Source: AP-16 sp046727735 (GTDB lineage Bacteria; Pseudomonadota; Alphaproteobacteria; Rhizobiales; Xanthobacteraceae). Taken from it: a stretch of 64,000 bases of DNA. A program made the position numbers and the translations under genes. The stretch spans positions 62,001 to 126,000 of the forward strand of contig JBKPDF010000017.1 of the NCBI GenBank assembly GCA_046727735.1. Direction: 5' to 3'. Below the pieces are notes generated by a model, which was given only the letters and a program-made list of their open reading frames with translations, searched no databases and was not told the DNA's origin. Of this stretch, positions 51,574 through 59,249 are shown in pieces. The number at the start of each line of letters is the position of its first letter. The first letter of the stretch is position 1.

Positions 51574-53161
51574 ACCTCGTCGGCGGCGCGGCGGCAGCCT
51601 GCGGGCGGATCATGGCCCAGCCGACCCGATAGAGCGGCAGCCGCCCCTGCACCGGCCGCTCGAACGAGCGCGGCACTTCGGCGACGAGAGCGGGAAAGCG
51701 CGCCTTGATCGCGGCCGGCGGCGCGCCGGTATTGTCGGTGACGTGCCACACCAGGATCGCGCCTTTTTCCCGGATGTCGGCATCGCTCGCCCACGGCGTC
51801 AACTCGGGGCGCTCCGAGAGAAACAGACTCGGCCGGTCCGAAGACGCCATGGCGACAAGGCCCGCGATCTCCGCATCGCCGGCCACCATGCGCAACGGCG
51901 CTCCGGTGCGCCGATGAAACGTGTCGGTGAAGAATTCGCCGATCGCGGCCGCCGGCCGATCGACGTCGAAGCCGATCCCGACCGTCCACGGCAAGAGGAT
52001 CGAGGCGCCGATCACGGTTGCCGGAGGCACCAGCAGCACCGCGAGCCAGGCGCGACCGAGGACACTCTGCCGGTGCAGCCGGATGACGTCGCCGGCCGCG
52101 ACGATCACGCCGAGGGCAGTGAGGATGACCGGCGCCCCGATGCCGATCGACGCGGGATTTCCGAGCAGCACCGCAAGCAGCGTGCCGACGAGCGGCGGCG
52201 CGATCGCGAACGTGTAGACGAATTGTTTTGCGAACGGCGACACCGGCGCGCGCTCGAACGAGGGCGCCGCCGAGCGGGGATCGACCGTCAGGCCGCCGGC
52301 GACCACGATCAGGACCAGAGCGCCGGCATGGAACGCGAGGAGCCAGGCGATCGACTGCAGCCAGGCTCCGAGATGTCCGGCGGCGACCAGCAGCCGCGAA
52401 GCACTGGGGATCGGCTCGGCCGACGCGGCTCCGGTGCGGTCGATCCAGATCAGGTGCGGAAACACGATCAGCACCGCGATCATGCCGGCCAGCCACGGCT
52501 CGAGGCTCGAAAGGCTGGCGCGCCCGCGCGAGGTCGCCGCCGTGAACAGCGCGAGCAGCCCCAACAGAATCAATCCCGCATAGGTCGTCAGCAGCAGCAG
52601 GCCGAGGTCGAGACCGAGCGCCAGCCAGTAACGGCGCTTGTGTTCGCCGACCGCGCGCCAATAGTGCAGCAGCGCGAACGCGGTGAGCGGCATCGCCAAC
52701 ACACCCGGACCGAATTCCGGAGTGGGCAGCGAGAAAGCGATGATGCCGGTCATCAGCAGCACCACCATGACGGCATGGTGCGCACCGACGATCGTCCGGG
52801 CGAGCGTGAATACCGCCCAGAAGCTCGCGACCACGCAGGCCTGAGACAAAACATAGATGCCGAACAGACGATGGCCGCACAGATCGAAGGCGATCTCCGC
52901 AAGCCAGTTGGCGAGCGGCGGCCCCAGGCGGGAGCCCGCCACCCATTCGTGACCGGCGGCGAGGACGAACGGCACATTGCCGGGCGGCGCCGAGTAGGTC
53001 AGCGTTGGGACGATGATCCAGAGCGCGGCCTGCGCCAGCGTCGCCACCCAGAACAGCAGCTCCGGTCGCGAGCGCAGCAATTCGACGAGCAGCGAAACAT
53101 AGAGCATGTGCCCGGACGTGACCGGGCGGGCGCCGATGGTTTCGCTGGACAGAGAACTCAT
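51572..53161 (-). CDS. GT39-like membrane glycosyltransferase (PMT_2/ArnT type)
   Basis: Integral membrane protein of 529 aa with about ten or more predicted helices, resembling dolichyl/undecaprenyl-phosphate mannosyltransferase-type enzymes. Early signature: GPPLANWLAEIAFDLCGHRL, where a family Asp/Glu catalytic pair normally lies in the first periplasmic loop. A C-terminal soluble part (about 430-529) ends RLPLYRVGWAMIRPQ. It probably transfers a lipid-linked sugar to lipid A or another envelope target. It starts 35 bp after the rnhB stop. Its stop coincides with the junction to the truncated NCS2 gene. Confidence 0.85.
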   Translation of the reverse strand: MSSLSSETIGARPVTSGHMLYVSLLVELLRSRPELLFWVATLAQAALWIIVPTLTYSAPPGNVPFVLAAGHEWVAGSRLGPPLANWLAEIAFDLCGHRLFGIYVLSQACVVASFWAVFTLARTIVGAHHAVMVVLLMTGIIAFSLPTPEFGPGVLAMPLTAFALLHYWRAVGEHKRRYWLALGLDLGLLLLTTYAGLILLGLLALFTAATSRGRASLSSLEPWLAGMIAVLIVFPHLIWIDRTGAASAEPIPSASRLLVAAGHLGAWLQSIAWLLAFHAGALVLIVVAGGLTVDPRSAAPSFERAPVSPFAKQFVYTFAIAPPLVGTLLAVLLGNPASIGIGAPVILTALGVIVAAGDVIRLHRQSVLGRAWLAVLLVPPATVIGASILLPWTVGIGFDVDRPAAAIGEFFTDTFHRRTGAPLRMVAGDAEIAGLVAMASSDRPSLFLSERPELTPWASDADIREKGAILVWHVTDNTGAPPAAIKARFPALVAEVPRSFERPVQGRLPLYRVGWAMIRPQAAAAPPTR

Positions 53162-53196
53162 GCGCGCTGCTTTAGCCCGCACATATCCCGGCGCGA

Positions 53197-53895
53197 CTAC
53201 AGAGGCAATTCCGGTGGCGCTTCCTCGGCCGCCACGACGAGCCCCAACAGCTGCGCGACCGGCGCGAAGCTGCGCCGATGGTGGATCGTGGGCCCGAGCT
53301 TCGACAGCGCCTCGAAATGCTCGGGGACGCTGTAGCCCATGTGCCGCTCGAACCCATAACCGGGATGGGCCAGTCCGAGGCGGGCCATGAGGCGGTCGCG
53401 GGTCACCTTGGCGACGATCGAGGCCGCGGCGATCGAGGCGACGAGGCCGTCGCCGCCGATCACTGCTTCGCAATCGCAGGGCACCGCGATGCGATCACAA
53501 CCGTCGACGAATACGAGCCGCGGCCTGACCGGCAGTGCGCGCACGGCGCGCGCGAGCGCCCACAACGAGGCTTGGCGAATGTTGTCGCAGTCGATCCGGG
53601 TCGGCGGGGCGAACGCTACCGCCACCTGGGCGCTGGCGCAGATCTTCAGATAGAGCTTCTCGCGCTCGTCGGGCGTTAGCTTCTTGGAATCGTTGAGCCC
53701 GCGCGGGACGCGGGCCGGATCGAGAATGACCGCTGCCGCCACCACCGGCCCGGCGAGCGGCCCCCTCCCGGCCTCGTCGCAGCCAGCCACCGGCGCAGCG
53801 CCGCGGTTGATCGCGCGCCGCTCGCGACGGAACGTCGGGCGGATGTCGGCTTCGGGCAGGGGCAGGCGCGGCGCGCTCGCGGTGGTGCGACTCAT
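53197..53895 (-). CDS. rnhB: Ribonuclease HII
   Basis: Cleaves the RNA strand of RNA-DNA hybrids and single embedded ribonucleotides. It is 232 aa from the ATG at 53895. Catalytic DE in VAGCDEAGRGPLAGPV (about 37-52), LNDSKKL, the Asp of LVFVDGCD, and AAASIVAKVTRDRLM are all present. The end contains HPGYGFERHMGY. Alphaproteobacteria often keep rnhB near ccrM, as here (4 kb away). Confidence 0.96.
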   Translation of the reverse strand: MSRTTASAPRLPLPEADIRPTFRRERRAINRGAAPVAGCDEAGRGPLAGPVVAAAVILDPARVPRGLNDSKKLTPDEREKLYLKICASAQVAVAFAPPTRIDCDNIRQASLWALARAVRALPVRPRLVFVDGCDRIAVPCDCEAVIGGDGLVASIAAASIVAKVTRDRLMARLGLAHPGYGFERHMGYSVPEHFEALSKLGPTIHHRRSFAPVAQLLGLVVAAEEAPPELPL

Positions 53896-53972
53896 GCGCC
53901 GCCATGTTGGCGGGCGCAATGCGGCGAGGCAATGGCGGGATCAGGGGACAGAAGTCAGAGGTCAGGAACATA

Positions 53973-54045
53973 GTAGGGTGGGCTGAGCACAGCAAAGCCC
54001 ACCATCGTCCGGTGGGCACGCGCTTTTGCGCTTTGCCCACCCTAC
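53973..54045. repeat. Palindromic intergenic element, family C copy 2
   Basis: Outer arms GTAGGGTGGGCTG and TTTGCCCACCCTAC surround an inner CCACCATCGTCCGGTGGG hairpin. It lies in the gap between the radical SAM gene and rnhB. Confidence 0.75.
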
Positions 54046-54080
54046 GGCTGATTTCTGAACTCAGGCGTCCGCCCCCCTGG

Positions 54081-55217
54081 TCAGAACAGATCGAGCTGCA
54101 CCGCGGCCGGGCGCGGCGGGCGGAAATGCTCGGTCGTCAGTTCGCTCTCGCGCTCGTTGAGCCCGAGCTTCTCGCAGGCCATCTCGAAGCGCCGGCCGAT
54201 CATCCACGCATAGGGCCCGGAGCCGGTCTGGCGCAGGCCCCAAGTGGAATCGTAGTCCTTGCCGCCGCGCATCTCGCGGATCAGCTTGAACACGTGGCGG
54301 TGACGATCGGGGAAACTCGCCATCAGCCATTCGCGGAAGAGATCGCGCACTTCGAGCGGGAGCCGCAGGATCACGTAGCCTGCGCCTTGCACGCCCGCGG
54401 CGGCCGCGGCATCGAGGATGCGTTCGATCTCGGCATCGTTGATCGCCAGAATGATCGGCGCGACCAGAACCGCGGTCGGAATTCCGGCGGCCGAGAGTTG
54501 CCGCAAGGTTTCCAGCCGCCGCGAGGGCGTTGCCGCGCGAGGCTCCATGGTGCGCGCGAGCTTGGCATCGAGCGTCGTCACCGAGACCGCGACCTTGGCC
54601 AGATTGCGCCGCGCCATCCGCGCGAGGATATCGATGTCGCGCAACACCAGCGCCGATTTCGTGACGATCGCGACCGGGTGCGAGGCGCGCTCCAGCACTT
54701 CGAGAATTCCGCGCATGATCTGATAGCGGCGGTCGATCGGCTGATACGGATCGGTGTTGGTGCCGATCGCGATGGTGCGCGGCTGATAGTTCGGCGCGGA
54801 GAGTTCGCGTTCCAGCAGCTCGGGAGCGTCGGGCTTCGCGAACAACTTGGATTCGAAGTCGAGCCCGGGCGAGAGCCCCAGATAGGCGTGGGTCGGCCGC
54901 GCGAAACAATAGACGCAGCCGTGCTCGCAGCCGCGATAGGGATTGATCGAGCGGTCGAAGCCGATGTCCGGGGAGTCGTTGCGGGTGATGATCTTGCGCG
55001 TCGCATCGATCGTCACGCTGGTGGCGAACGGCGGCAGTTCCTCGAGGCTCTGCCAGCCGTCGTCGAAGGCGAACCGCGCCTTCGGCTCATAGCGCCCGGT
55101 CGCGTTCGACAGCGCACCGCGGCCGCGCCGGCGGTCGCGCTCGACGGCCGGGGAGAAATCGTCCGCGTACGCCTCCGTGCGCGCCGGGATCTTCTGCAGT
55201 GCGGAGGAGCGAGCCAT
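54081..55217 (-). CDS. PA0069/Rv2578c-family radical SAM protein
   Basis: Radical SAM enzyme of 378 aa. The 4Fe-4S ligands are in YRGCEHGCVYCFARP (C-x3-C-x2-C, about residues 83-97). It has the family surroundings DIGFDRSINPYRG and TNTDPYQPIDRRY. A C-terminal region includes HFRPPRPAAVQLDLF. The reaction and substrate are unknown. The start at 55217 (MARSSALQKIPARTEAY) is preferred over an ATG at 55292, because the earlier one would overlap the inverted repeat at 55280. It is divergent from the MarR-GNAT gene. Confidence 0.9.
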   Translation of the reverse strand: MARSSALQKIPARTEAYADDFSPAVERDRRRGRGALSNATGRYEPKARFAFDDGWQSLEELPPFATSVTIDATRKIITRNDSPDIGFDRSINPYRGCEHGCVYCFARPTHAYLGLSPGLDFESKLFAKPDAPELLERELSAPNYQPRTIAIGTNTDPYQPIDRRYQIMRGILEVLERASHPVAIVTKSALVLRDIDILARMARRNLAKVAVSVTTLDAKLARTMEPRAATPSRRLETLRQLSAAGIPTAVLVAPIILAINDAEIERILDAAAAAGVQGAGYVILRLPLEVRDLFREWLMASFPDRHRHVFKLIREMRGGKDYDSTWGLRQTGSGPYAWMIGRRFEMACEKLGLNERESELTTEHFRPPRPAAVQLDLF

Positions 55218-55279
55218 GGCGGCAAAGTACCTCACTGGTAAGAACGAAACAAGAACAACTTCGTTCCCGAGTGGATTGA

Positions 55280-55292
55280 TTGACTTTGTCAA
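55280..55292. promoter_or_regulatory. Inverted repeat TTGAC-TTT-GTCAA, candidate MarR operator
   Basis: A perfect 5-bp inverted repeat with a 3-bp centre lies between the radical SAM gene (start 55217) and the MarR-GNAT gene (start 55342). Its left half, TTGACT, could also be a -35 for the MarR-GNAT gene, with GAATAT 17 bp downstream as a weak -10. Overlap of operator and promoter would give autorepression. This is inferred from position and symmetry. Confidence 0.45.
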
Positions 55293-55341
55293 CTATCGGC
55301 CGGAATATCCGGGAAAGACGGCGCACGGAGGGTCGATATCG

Positions 55342-56268
55342 ATGGCAATCGGCTTAGAGCGCGATATTGCAGCGGTGCGGCAGTTCAACCGCTTCTACAC
55401 ACGCCAGATCGGGGTGCTCGAGGAGCGGCTGCTCGAGACGCCGTTCTCGCTGACGGAATCCCGGGTGCTCTACGAGCTCGCCAATCGGCCCGCCCCGACC
55501 GCAAGCGAGCTCGCCAAGGATCTGGGCATCGATCCCGGCTATTTGAGCCGAATCCTGCGCGGATTCGAATCGCGCGGTTTCCTCGCCCGCACCCCCTCCG
55601 ACAGCGACGGCCGCCAGGCGCATCTCGAGCTCACGAACGCGGGCCGCGAAGCGTTCCATCCGCTCGATGAGCGCTCCCGCGAGGCGGTGGCGGCTATGCT
55701 GCACGACCTCGGCGCGGCCCAGCAGCAGCGGCTGATCGCGGCGATGGGCTCGATCGAGGCGGCGCTTGGCGCTCGCGCGAGCGGGAACGCAGCTTATGTG
55801 CTGCGCGCGCCTCGGCCCGGCGACATGGGCTGGGTCGTGAGCCGGCATGGCGCGCTCTATGCGGAAGAATACGGCTGGAATCTCGAATTCGAGGGGATGG
55901 TCGCGGAGATCGTCGCCGCCTTCGTCAAGAATTTCGATGCGGCGCGCGAACGCTGCTGGATCACGGAAATCGCCGGGGAGCCGGTCGGCTCGGTGTACGT
56001 AGTCGAGCACTCCGACGAGATCGCCAAACTCCGATTGCTGCTGGTCGAGCCGCACGCGCGCGGGCTCGGCATCGGCGCGCGGCTCGTCGACGAATGCATC
56101 CGCTTCTCGCGCGCGACCGGATACAAGGCGCTCACGTTGTGGACCAACCACGTGCTGCATGCGGCGCGCCACATCTACGAGCGCGCGGGCTTCCGCCTCG
56201 TGAAAGAGGAGAAGCACCGGATGTTCGGCCCGGAGCTGATCGGGCAGACCTGGGACTTGACGCTGTAG
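55342..56268 (+). CDS. MarR-type regulator fused to a GNAT acetyltransferase
   Basis: A 308-aa two-domain protein. Residues about 1-145 form a MarR winged helix (ASELAKDLGIDPGYLSRILR recognition region). Residues about 160-308 form a GNAT acetyltransferase with the acetyl-CoA motif PHARGLGIGARLVDECI. This fusion is common in bacteria, and the acetyl target is unknown. The start at 55342 (MAIGLERDIAAVRQFNRFYT) fits homologues; a longer frame from 55177 would cross the radical SAM start. It is divergent from the radical SAM gene with a shared operator-like repeat. Confidence 0.92.
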   Translation: MAIGLERDIAAVRQFNRFYTRQIGVLEERLLETPFSLTESRVLYELANRPAPTASELAKDLGIDPGYLSRILRGFESRGFLARTPSDSDGRQAHLELTNAGREAFHPLDERSREAVAAMLHDLGAAQQQRLIAAMGSIEAALGARASGNAAYVLRAPRPGDMGWVVSRHGALYAEEYGWNLEFEGMVAEIVAAFVKNFDAARERCWITEIAGEPVGSVYVVEHSDEIAKLRLLLVEPHARGLGIGARLVDECIRFSRATGYKALTLWTNHVLHAARHIYERAGFRLVKEEKHRMFGPELIGQTWDLTL

Positions 56269-56280
56269 CGTCATTCAGCG

Positions 56281-56357
56281 TGTCATCGCCCGGCTTGTCC
56301 GGGCGACCCAGTAATCACCGGGGTTACTGGGTGGCCCGCCTCCGCGGGGGCCATGAC
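56281..56357. repeat. Palindromic element, family D copy 2
   Basis: TGTCATCGCCCGGCTTGTCC ... CCCAGTAATC opposite GTTACTGGGTGGCCCGCC ... GGGCCATGACG. It lies between the convergent MarR-GNAT and moaB genes. It matches the element at 27134-27241. Confidence 0.7.
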
Positions 56358-56372
56358 GGAGTTGTTTGTTTA

Positions 56373-56915
56373 TCATCCCCGGCGCAGATGCTCGTCGAGC
56401 CTCGGCATGATCTCCACGAAATTGCACGGCCGGTAACGGTAATCGAGCTGATATTTCAGGATCTCGTCCCAGGCATCGCGGCAGGCGCCGGGCGAGCCGG
56501 GCAGACAGAAGACATAGGTGGAATTGGCAAGGCCTGCGGTGACCCGCGTCTGCACGGTCGAGGTACCGATCTTAGGAAAGCTCACCATGTGGAACACCGC
56601 AGAAAAGCCCTCCATGCGCTTCTCGAACAAGGGCTCGACGGCTTCCGGCGTCACGTCGCGGCCGGTGAATCCGGTTCCCCCCGTGGTGATGACGACGTCG
56701 ATCGACGGATCGGCGATCCAGCGGCGCACTTGCGCGCGTATTGCTTCGGCATCGTCGGGCACGATGCCGCGGTCCGCGAGCTTGTGACCCGTGGACCGAA
56801 TCCGATCCACGAGCGTTGCGCCGGATTTGTCGTCGGCGAGCTCGCGCGTGTCGGAAACCGTCAGCACCGCGAACGACAGCGGCACGAACGGTCTCGTCTC
56901 GTCCACCCCCGGCAT
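56373..56915 (-). CDS. moaB: MoaB/Mog-type molybdopterin biosynthesis protein
   Basis: A 180-aa protein of the MoaB/MogA fold, which adenylylates molybdopterin in MogA or supports the pathway in MoaB. The substrate-binding motif TTGGTGFTGRDVTPEAV is near 80-96, and the LPGSPGACRDAWDEIL loop is near 138. GAGG five bases before the ATG fits. It starts 8 bp after the YpfJ-type peptidase stop. The window also encodes one Mo-enzyme (38621-39736). Confidence 0.92.
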   Translation of the reverse strand: MPGVDETRPFVPLSFAVLTVSDTRELADDKSGATLVDRIRSTGHKLADRGIVPDDAEAIRAQVRRWIADPSIDVVITTGGTGFTGRDVTPEAVEPLFEKRMEGFSAVFHMVSFPKIGTSTVQTRVTAGLANSTYVFCLPGSPGACRDAWDEILKYQLDYRYRPCNFVEIMPRLDEHLRRG

Positions 56916-56923
56916 CGGATCCT

Positions 56924-57838
56924 CTAAAGCTGCGCGCCGCGGAAGGTGTTGCAGCTTGCGACCGTGCCGCCCTTGAGCCCGGTATCGAACCAGCGCATGC
57001 GCTGCTCCGAGGAGCCGTGAGTGAACGCGTCGGGCACGACGTAGCCCTGCGCCTGCCGCTGCAGGCGGTCGTCGCCGATCGCCGCCGCGGTTTTCAGCGC
57101 CGCCTCGACGTCGCCGGGCTCGACGAATTTCCAGCGTTGCTGCGAGCGGTTGGCCCACACCCCGGCGAGGCAATCGGCCTGCAGCTCGACCTGGACCTGC
57201 AGATGATTCGCCTCGACCTTGCCGACCGAGTGCTGGCGCTGCTGCACCTTCGGCAGGATGCCGAGGAGATTTTGCACGTGATGCCCGACCTCGTGGGCGA
57301 TCACATAGGCCTGCGCGAACTCGCAAGCCTTGCTGTTGTCACAGCCGCGGAACCGGCGCTGCAAGTCGCGGAAGAAGGAAGTGTCGAGATAAACCCGCTG
57401 GTCGTTCGGACAATAGAACGGCCCCATGGCCGCGCGCGCGAAGCCGCAGGCCGAACGGGTCGAGCCGGAAAACATCACGAGCGTGGGGGCGCGGTAGCGG
57501 CCGCCCTCTTGCTGAAAGATATCCCGCCAAACCACCTCGGTGCTGCCGAGCACGGCGGAGACGAACTGGCCGGTGCGGTCGCTCGGCGCGCCCGTCTGGG
57601 CCGGCGCGCGATAGGGCGTGTGATAGGAGTGGCCGCCGCCGCCCAGAATCTCGGCGCCGCCGATCAGGAGCCGGGGATCGATGCCGAGCGCCCAGCCGAC
57701 GAGGCCGAGCACCACGAGGGTGCCGATCCCCATGCCGCCGGTGCCGATCGGGAACCCGAAGCCCCCGCCGCCGTAGCCGCTCTCCTCGCCGCGGCGATCT
57801 TCTATGTTCTCGCTCTGCGGCAGATCATCCCAGCGCAT
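56924..57838 (-). CDS. Neutral zinc metallopeptidase (YpfJ family)
   Basis: Membrane-anchored protein of 304 aa. A Gly-rich N-terminus is followed by one helix (GIGTLVVLGLVGWALGI) and a zinc-peptidase domain. The HEXXH motif is in AYVIAHEVGHHVQNLLG (about 178-194), with the third ligand probably the Glu in VELQADCLAGVWA. It is a putative neutral zinc metallopeptidase (Zn_peptidase). It is co-directional with moaB, 8 bp apart. Confidence 0.93.
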   Translation of the reverse strand: MRWDDLPQSENIEDRRGEESGYGGGGFGFPIGTGGMGIGTLVVLGLVGWALGIDPRLLIGGAEILGGGGHSYHTPYRAPAQTGAPSDRTGQFVSAVLGSTEVVWRDIFQQEGGRYRAPTLVMFSGSTRSACGFARAAMGPFYCPNDQRVYLDTSFFRDLQRRFRGCDNSKACEFAQAYVIAHEVGHHVQNLLGILPKVQQRQHSVGKVEANHLQVQVELQADCLAGVWANRSQQRWKFVEPGDVEAALKTAAAIGDDRLQRQAQGYVVPDAFTHGSSEQRMRWFDTGLKGGTVASCNTFRGAQL

Positions 57839-58115
57839 CGGTGGCTCCCGTCGATGCAGCATTTGCAGCCCGGATGCAGCGGGCGTGAGCCGCGCAATCC
57901 GGGAACGCAATCCCCCGATTTCGCGCGCGCTTCACGGGCGCTCCATCCGGGCCACGGCATTCCGGTTCATCCATATAGGTTCCGCGCGCGGCGGCGCCAT
58001 CCTGTTCGGCGCTTAAGTTCATCTTTACCTTGAGCGGCGATGATGCCGGCCGTCGGTTGGAAGGTCTCGCGTCGCCGACCGCGTTCCGAGTGATAGAGTA
58101 CCGAGTTCTCTGGTC

Positions 58116-59249
58116 ATGCGTGAGTCGCGTCGCGGGGCGCCTTCGAGGGCGCCCCGCGGATCGTCCGGATCGCACCCGTCGAGCCGCGTCCTGATCGGCG
58201 ACTGCGTCGCGCAACTGGCGGCGCTGCCGGCGGCGAGCGTCGATCTCGTATTCGCCGACCCGCCCTATAACTTGCAGCTCAACGGCGAGCTCAAGCGTCC
58301 CGACGAATCCCGGGTCGACGCCGTCGATGAAAATTGGGACAAGTTCGCGAGCTTCGCGGCTTACGACGCCTTCACCCGCGCCTGGCTGCTCGCCTGCCGC
58401 CGCGTCATGAAGCCAAGTGCCACGCTGTGGGTGATCGGTTCCTATCACAACATCTATCGGGTCGGCGCGCTCGTTCAGGATCTCGGGTTCTGGATTCTCA
58501 ACGACGTGGTGTGGCGCAAGTCGAACCCGATGCCGAATTTCCGCGGACGGCGCTTCACCAATGCGCACGAGACGCTGATCTGGGCGGCGCGCGATGCGCA
58601 GGCGCGCGGCTACACCTTCAATTACGAGGCGCTCAAAGCCGGCAATGACGACGTCCAGGTCCGCTCGGATTGGACCATTCCGCTGTGCACCGGCGAGGAG
58701 CGGCTCAAGACCAAGGCGCGCAGAAAGCTGCACCCGACCCAGAAGCCCGAAGCGCTGCTGGCGCGGGTGATTCTCGCCGCCTCGCGTCCGGGGGATCTCG
58801 TGCTCGATCCGTTCCTGGGATCGGGCACGGCCGGAGCCGTGGCCATGAAGCTCGGCCGGCGGTTCATCGGCATCGAGCGCGAGCCAAGCTATGCGCGCGC
58901 CGCGCGGGCGCGGATCGCCGCGACCGCAGTACTGCCCGAGCCGGCGCTCGCCGCGTTCGTCACGGCGCGCGATGCGCCGCGCGTGCCGTTCGCGGCGCTC
59001 GTCGAGCGCGGGCTCGTTTCTGCGGGCCAGATCCTGGTCGATGCCCGGCGCCGCCACGCGGCGCTGGTGCGCGCCGACGGCGCAGTGCGCTTCGGCGAGG
59101 TCGTCGGATCGATCCATCGCGCCGGCGCGCTGGCGCAGGGACTCGAAGCCTGCAACGGCTGGACTTTTTGGCACGTCGAGACCCAGGCGGGTCTCACTCC
59201 GATCGACGCATTGCGCGCCCAGCTGCGCGCCGAGATGGCGTCGTTCTGA
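58116..59249 (+). CDS. ccrM: Cell-cycle DNA adenine methyltransferase CcrM (GANTC)
   Basis: Orphan beta-class N6-adenine methyltransferase of 377 aa, methylating GANTC sites to time replication and transcription in alphaproteobacteria. Catalytic DPPYNLQLNGELKRPD (about 48-63), then VWRKSNPMPNFRGRRF and HPTQKPEALLARV, and the SAM motif DPFLGSGTAGAVA. The C-terminal DNA-binding extension (about 285-377) ends with a typical EACNGWTFWHVE. A GAGTC (GANTC) site lies at 58122-58126, inside its own first codons, in keeping with auto-methylation control of ccrM elsewhere. It overlaps the convergent mutY 3' end by 56 bp. Confidence 0.97.
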   Translation: MRESRRGAPSRAPRGSSGSHPSSRVLIGDCVAQLAALPAASVDLVFADPPYNLQLNGELKRPDESRVDAVDENWDKFASFAAYDAFTRAWLLACRRVMKPSATLWVIGSYHNIYRVGALVQDLGFWILNDVVWRKSNPMPNFRGRRFTNAHETLIWAARDAQARGYTFNYEALKAGNDDVQVRSDWTIPLCTGEERLKTKARRKLHPTQKPEALLARVILAASRPGDLVLDPFLGSGTAGAVAMKLGRRFIGIEREPSYARAARARIAATAVLPEPALAAFVTARDAPRVPFAALVERGLVSAGQILVDARRRHAALVRADGAVRFGEVVGSIHRAGALAQGLEACNGWTFWHVETQAGLTPIDALRAQLRAEMASF

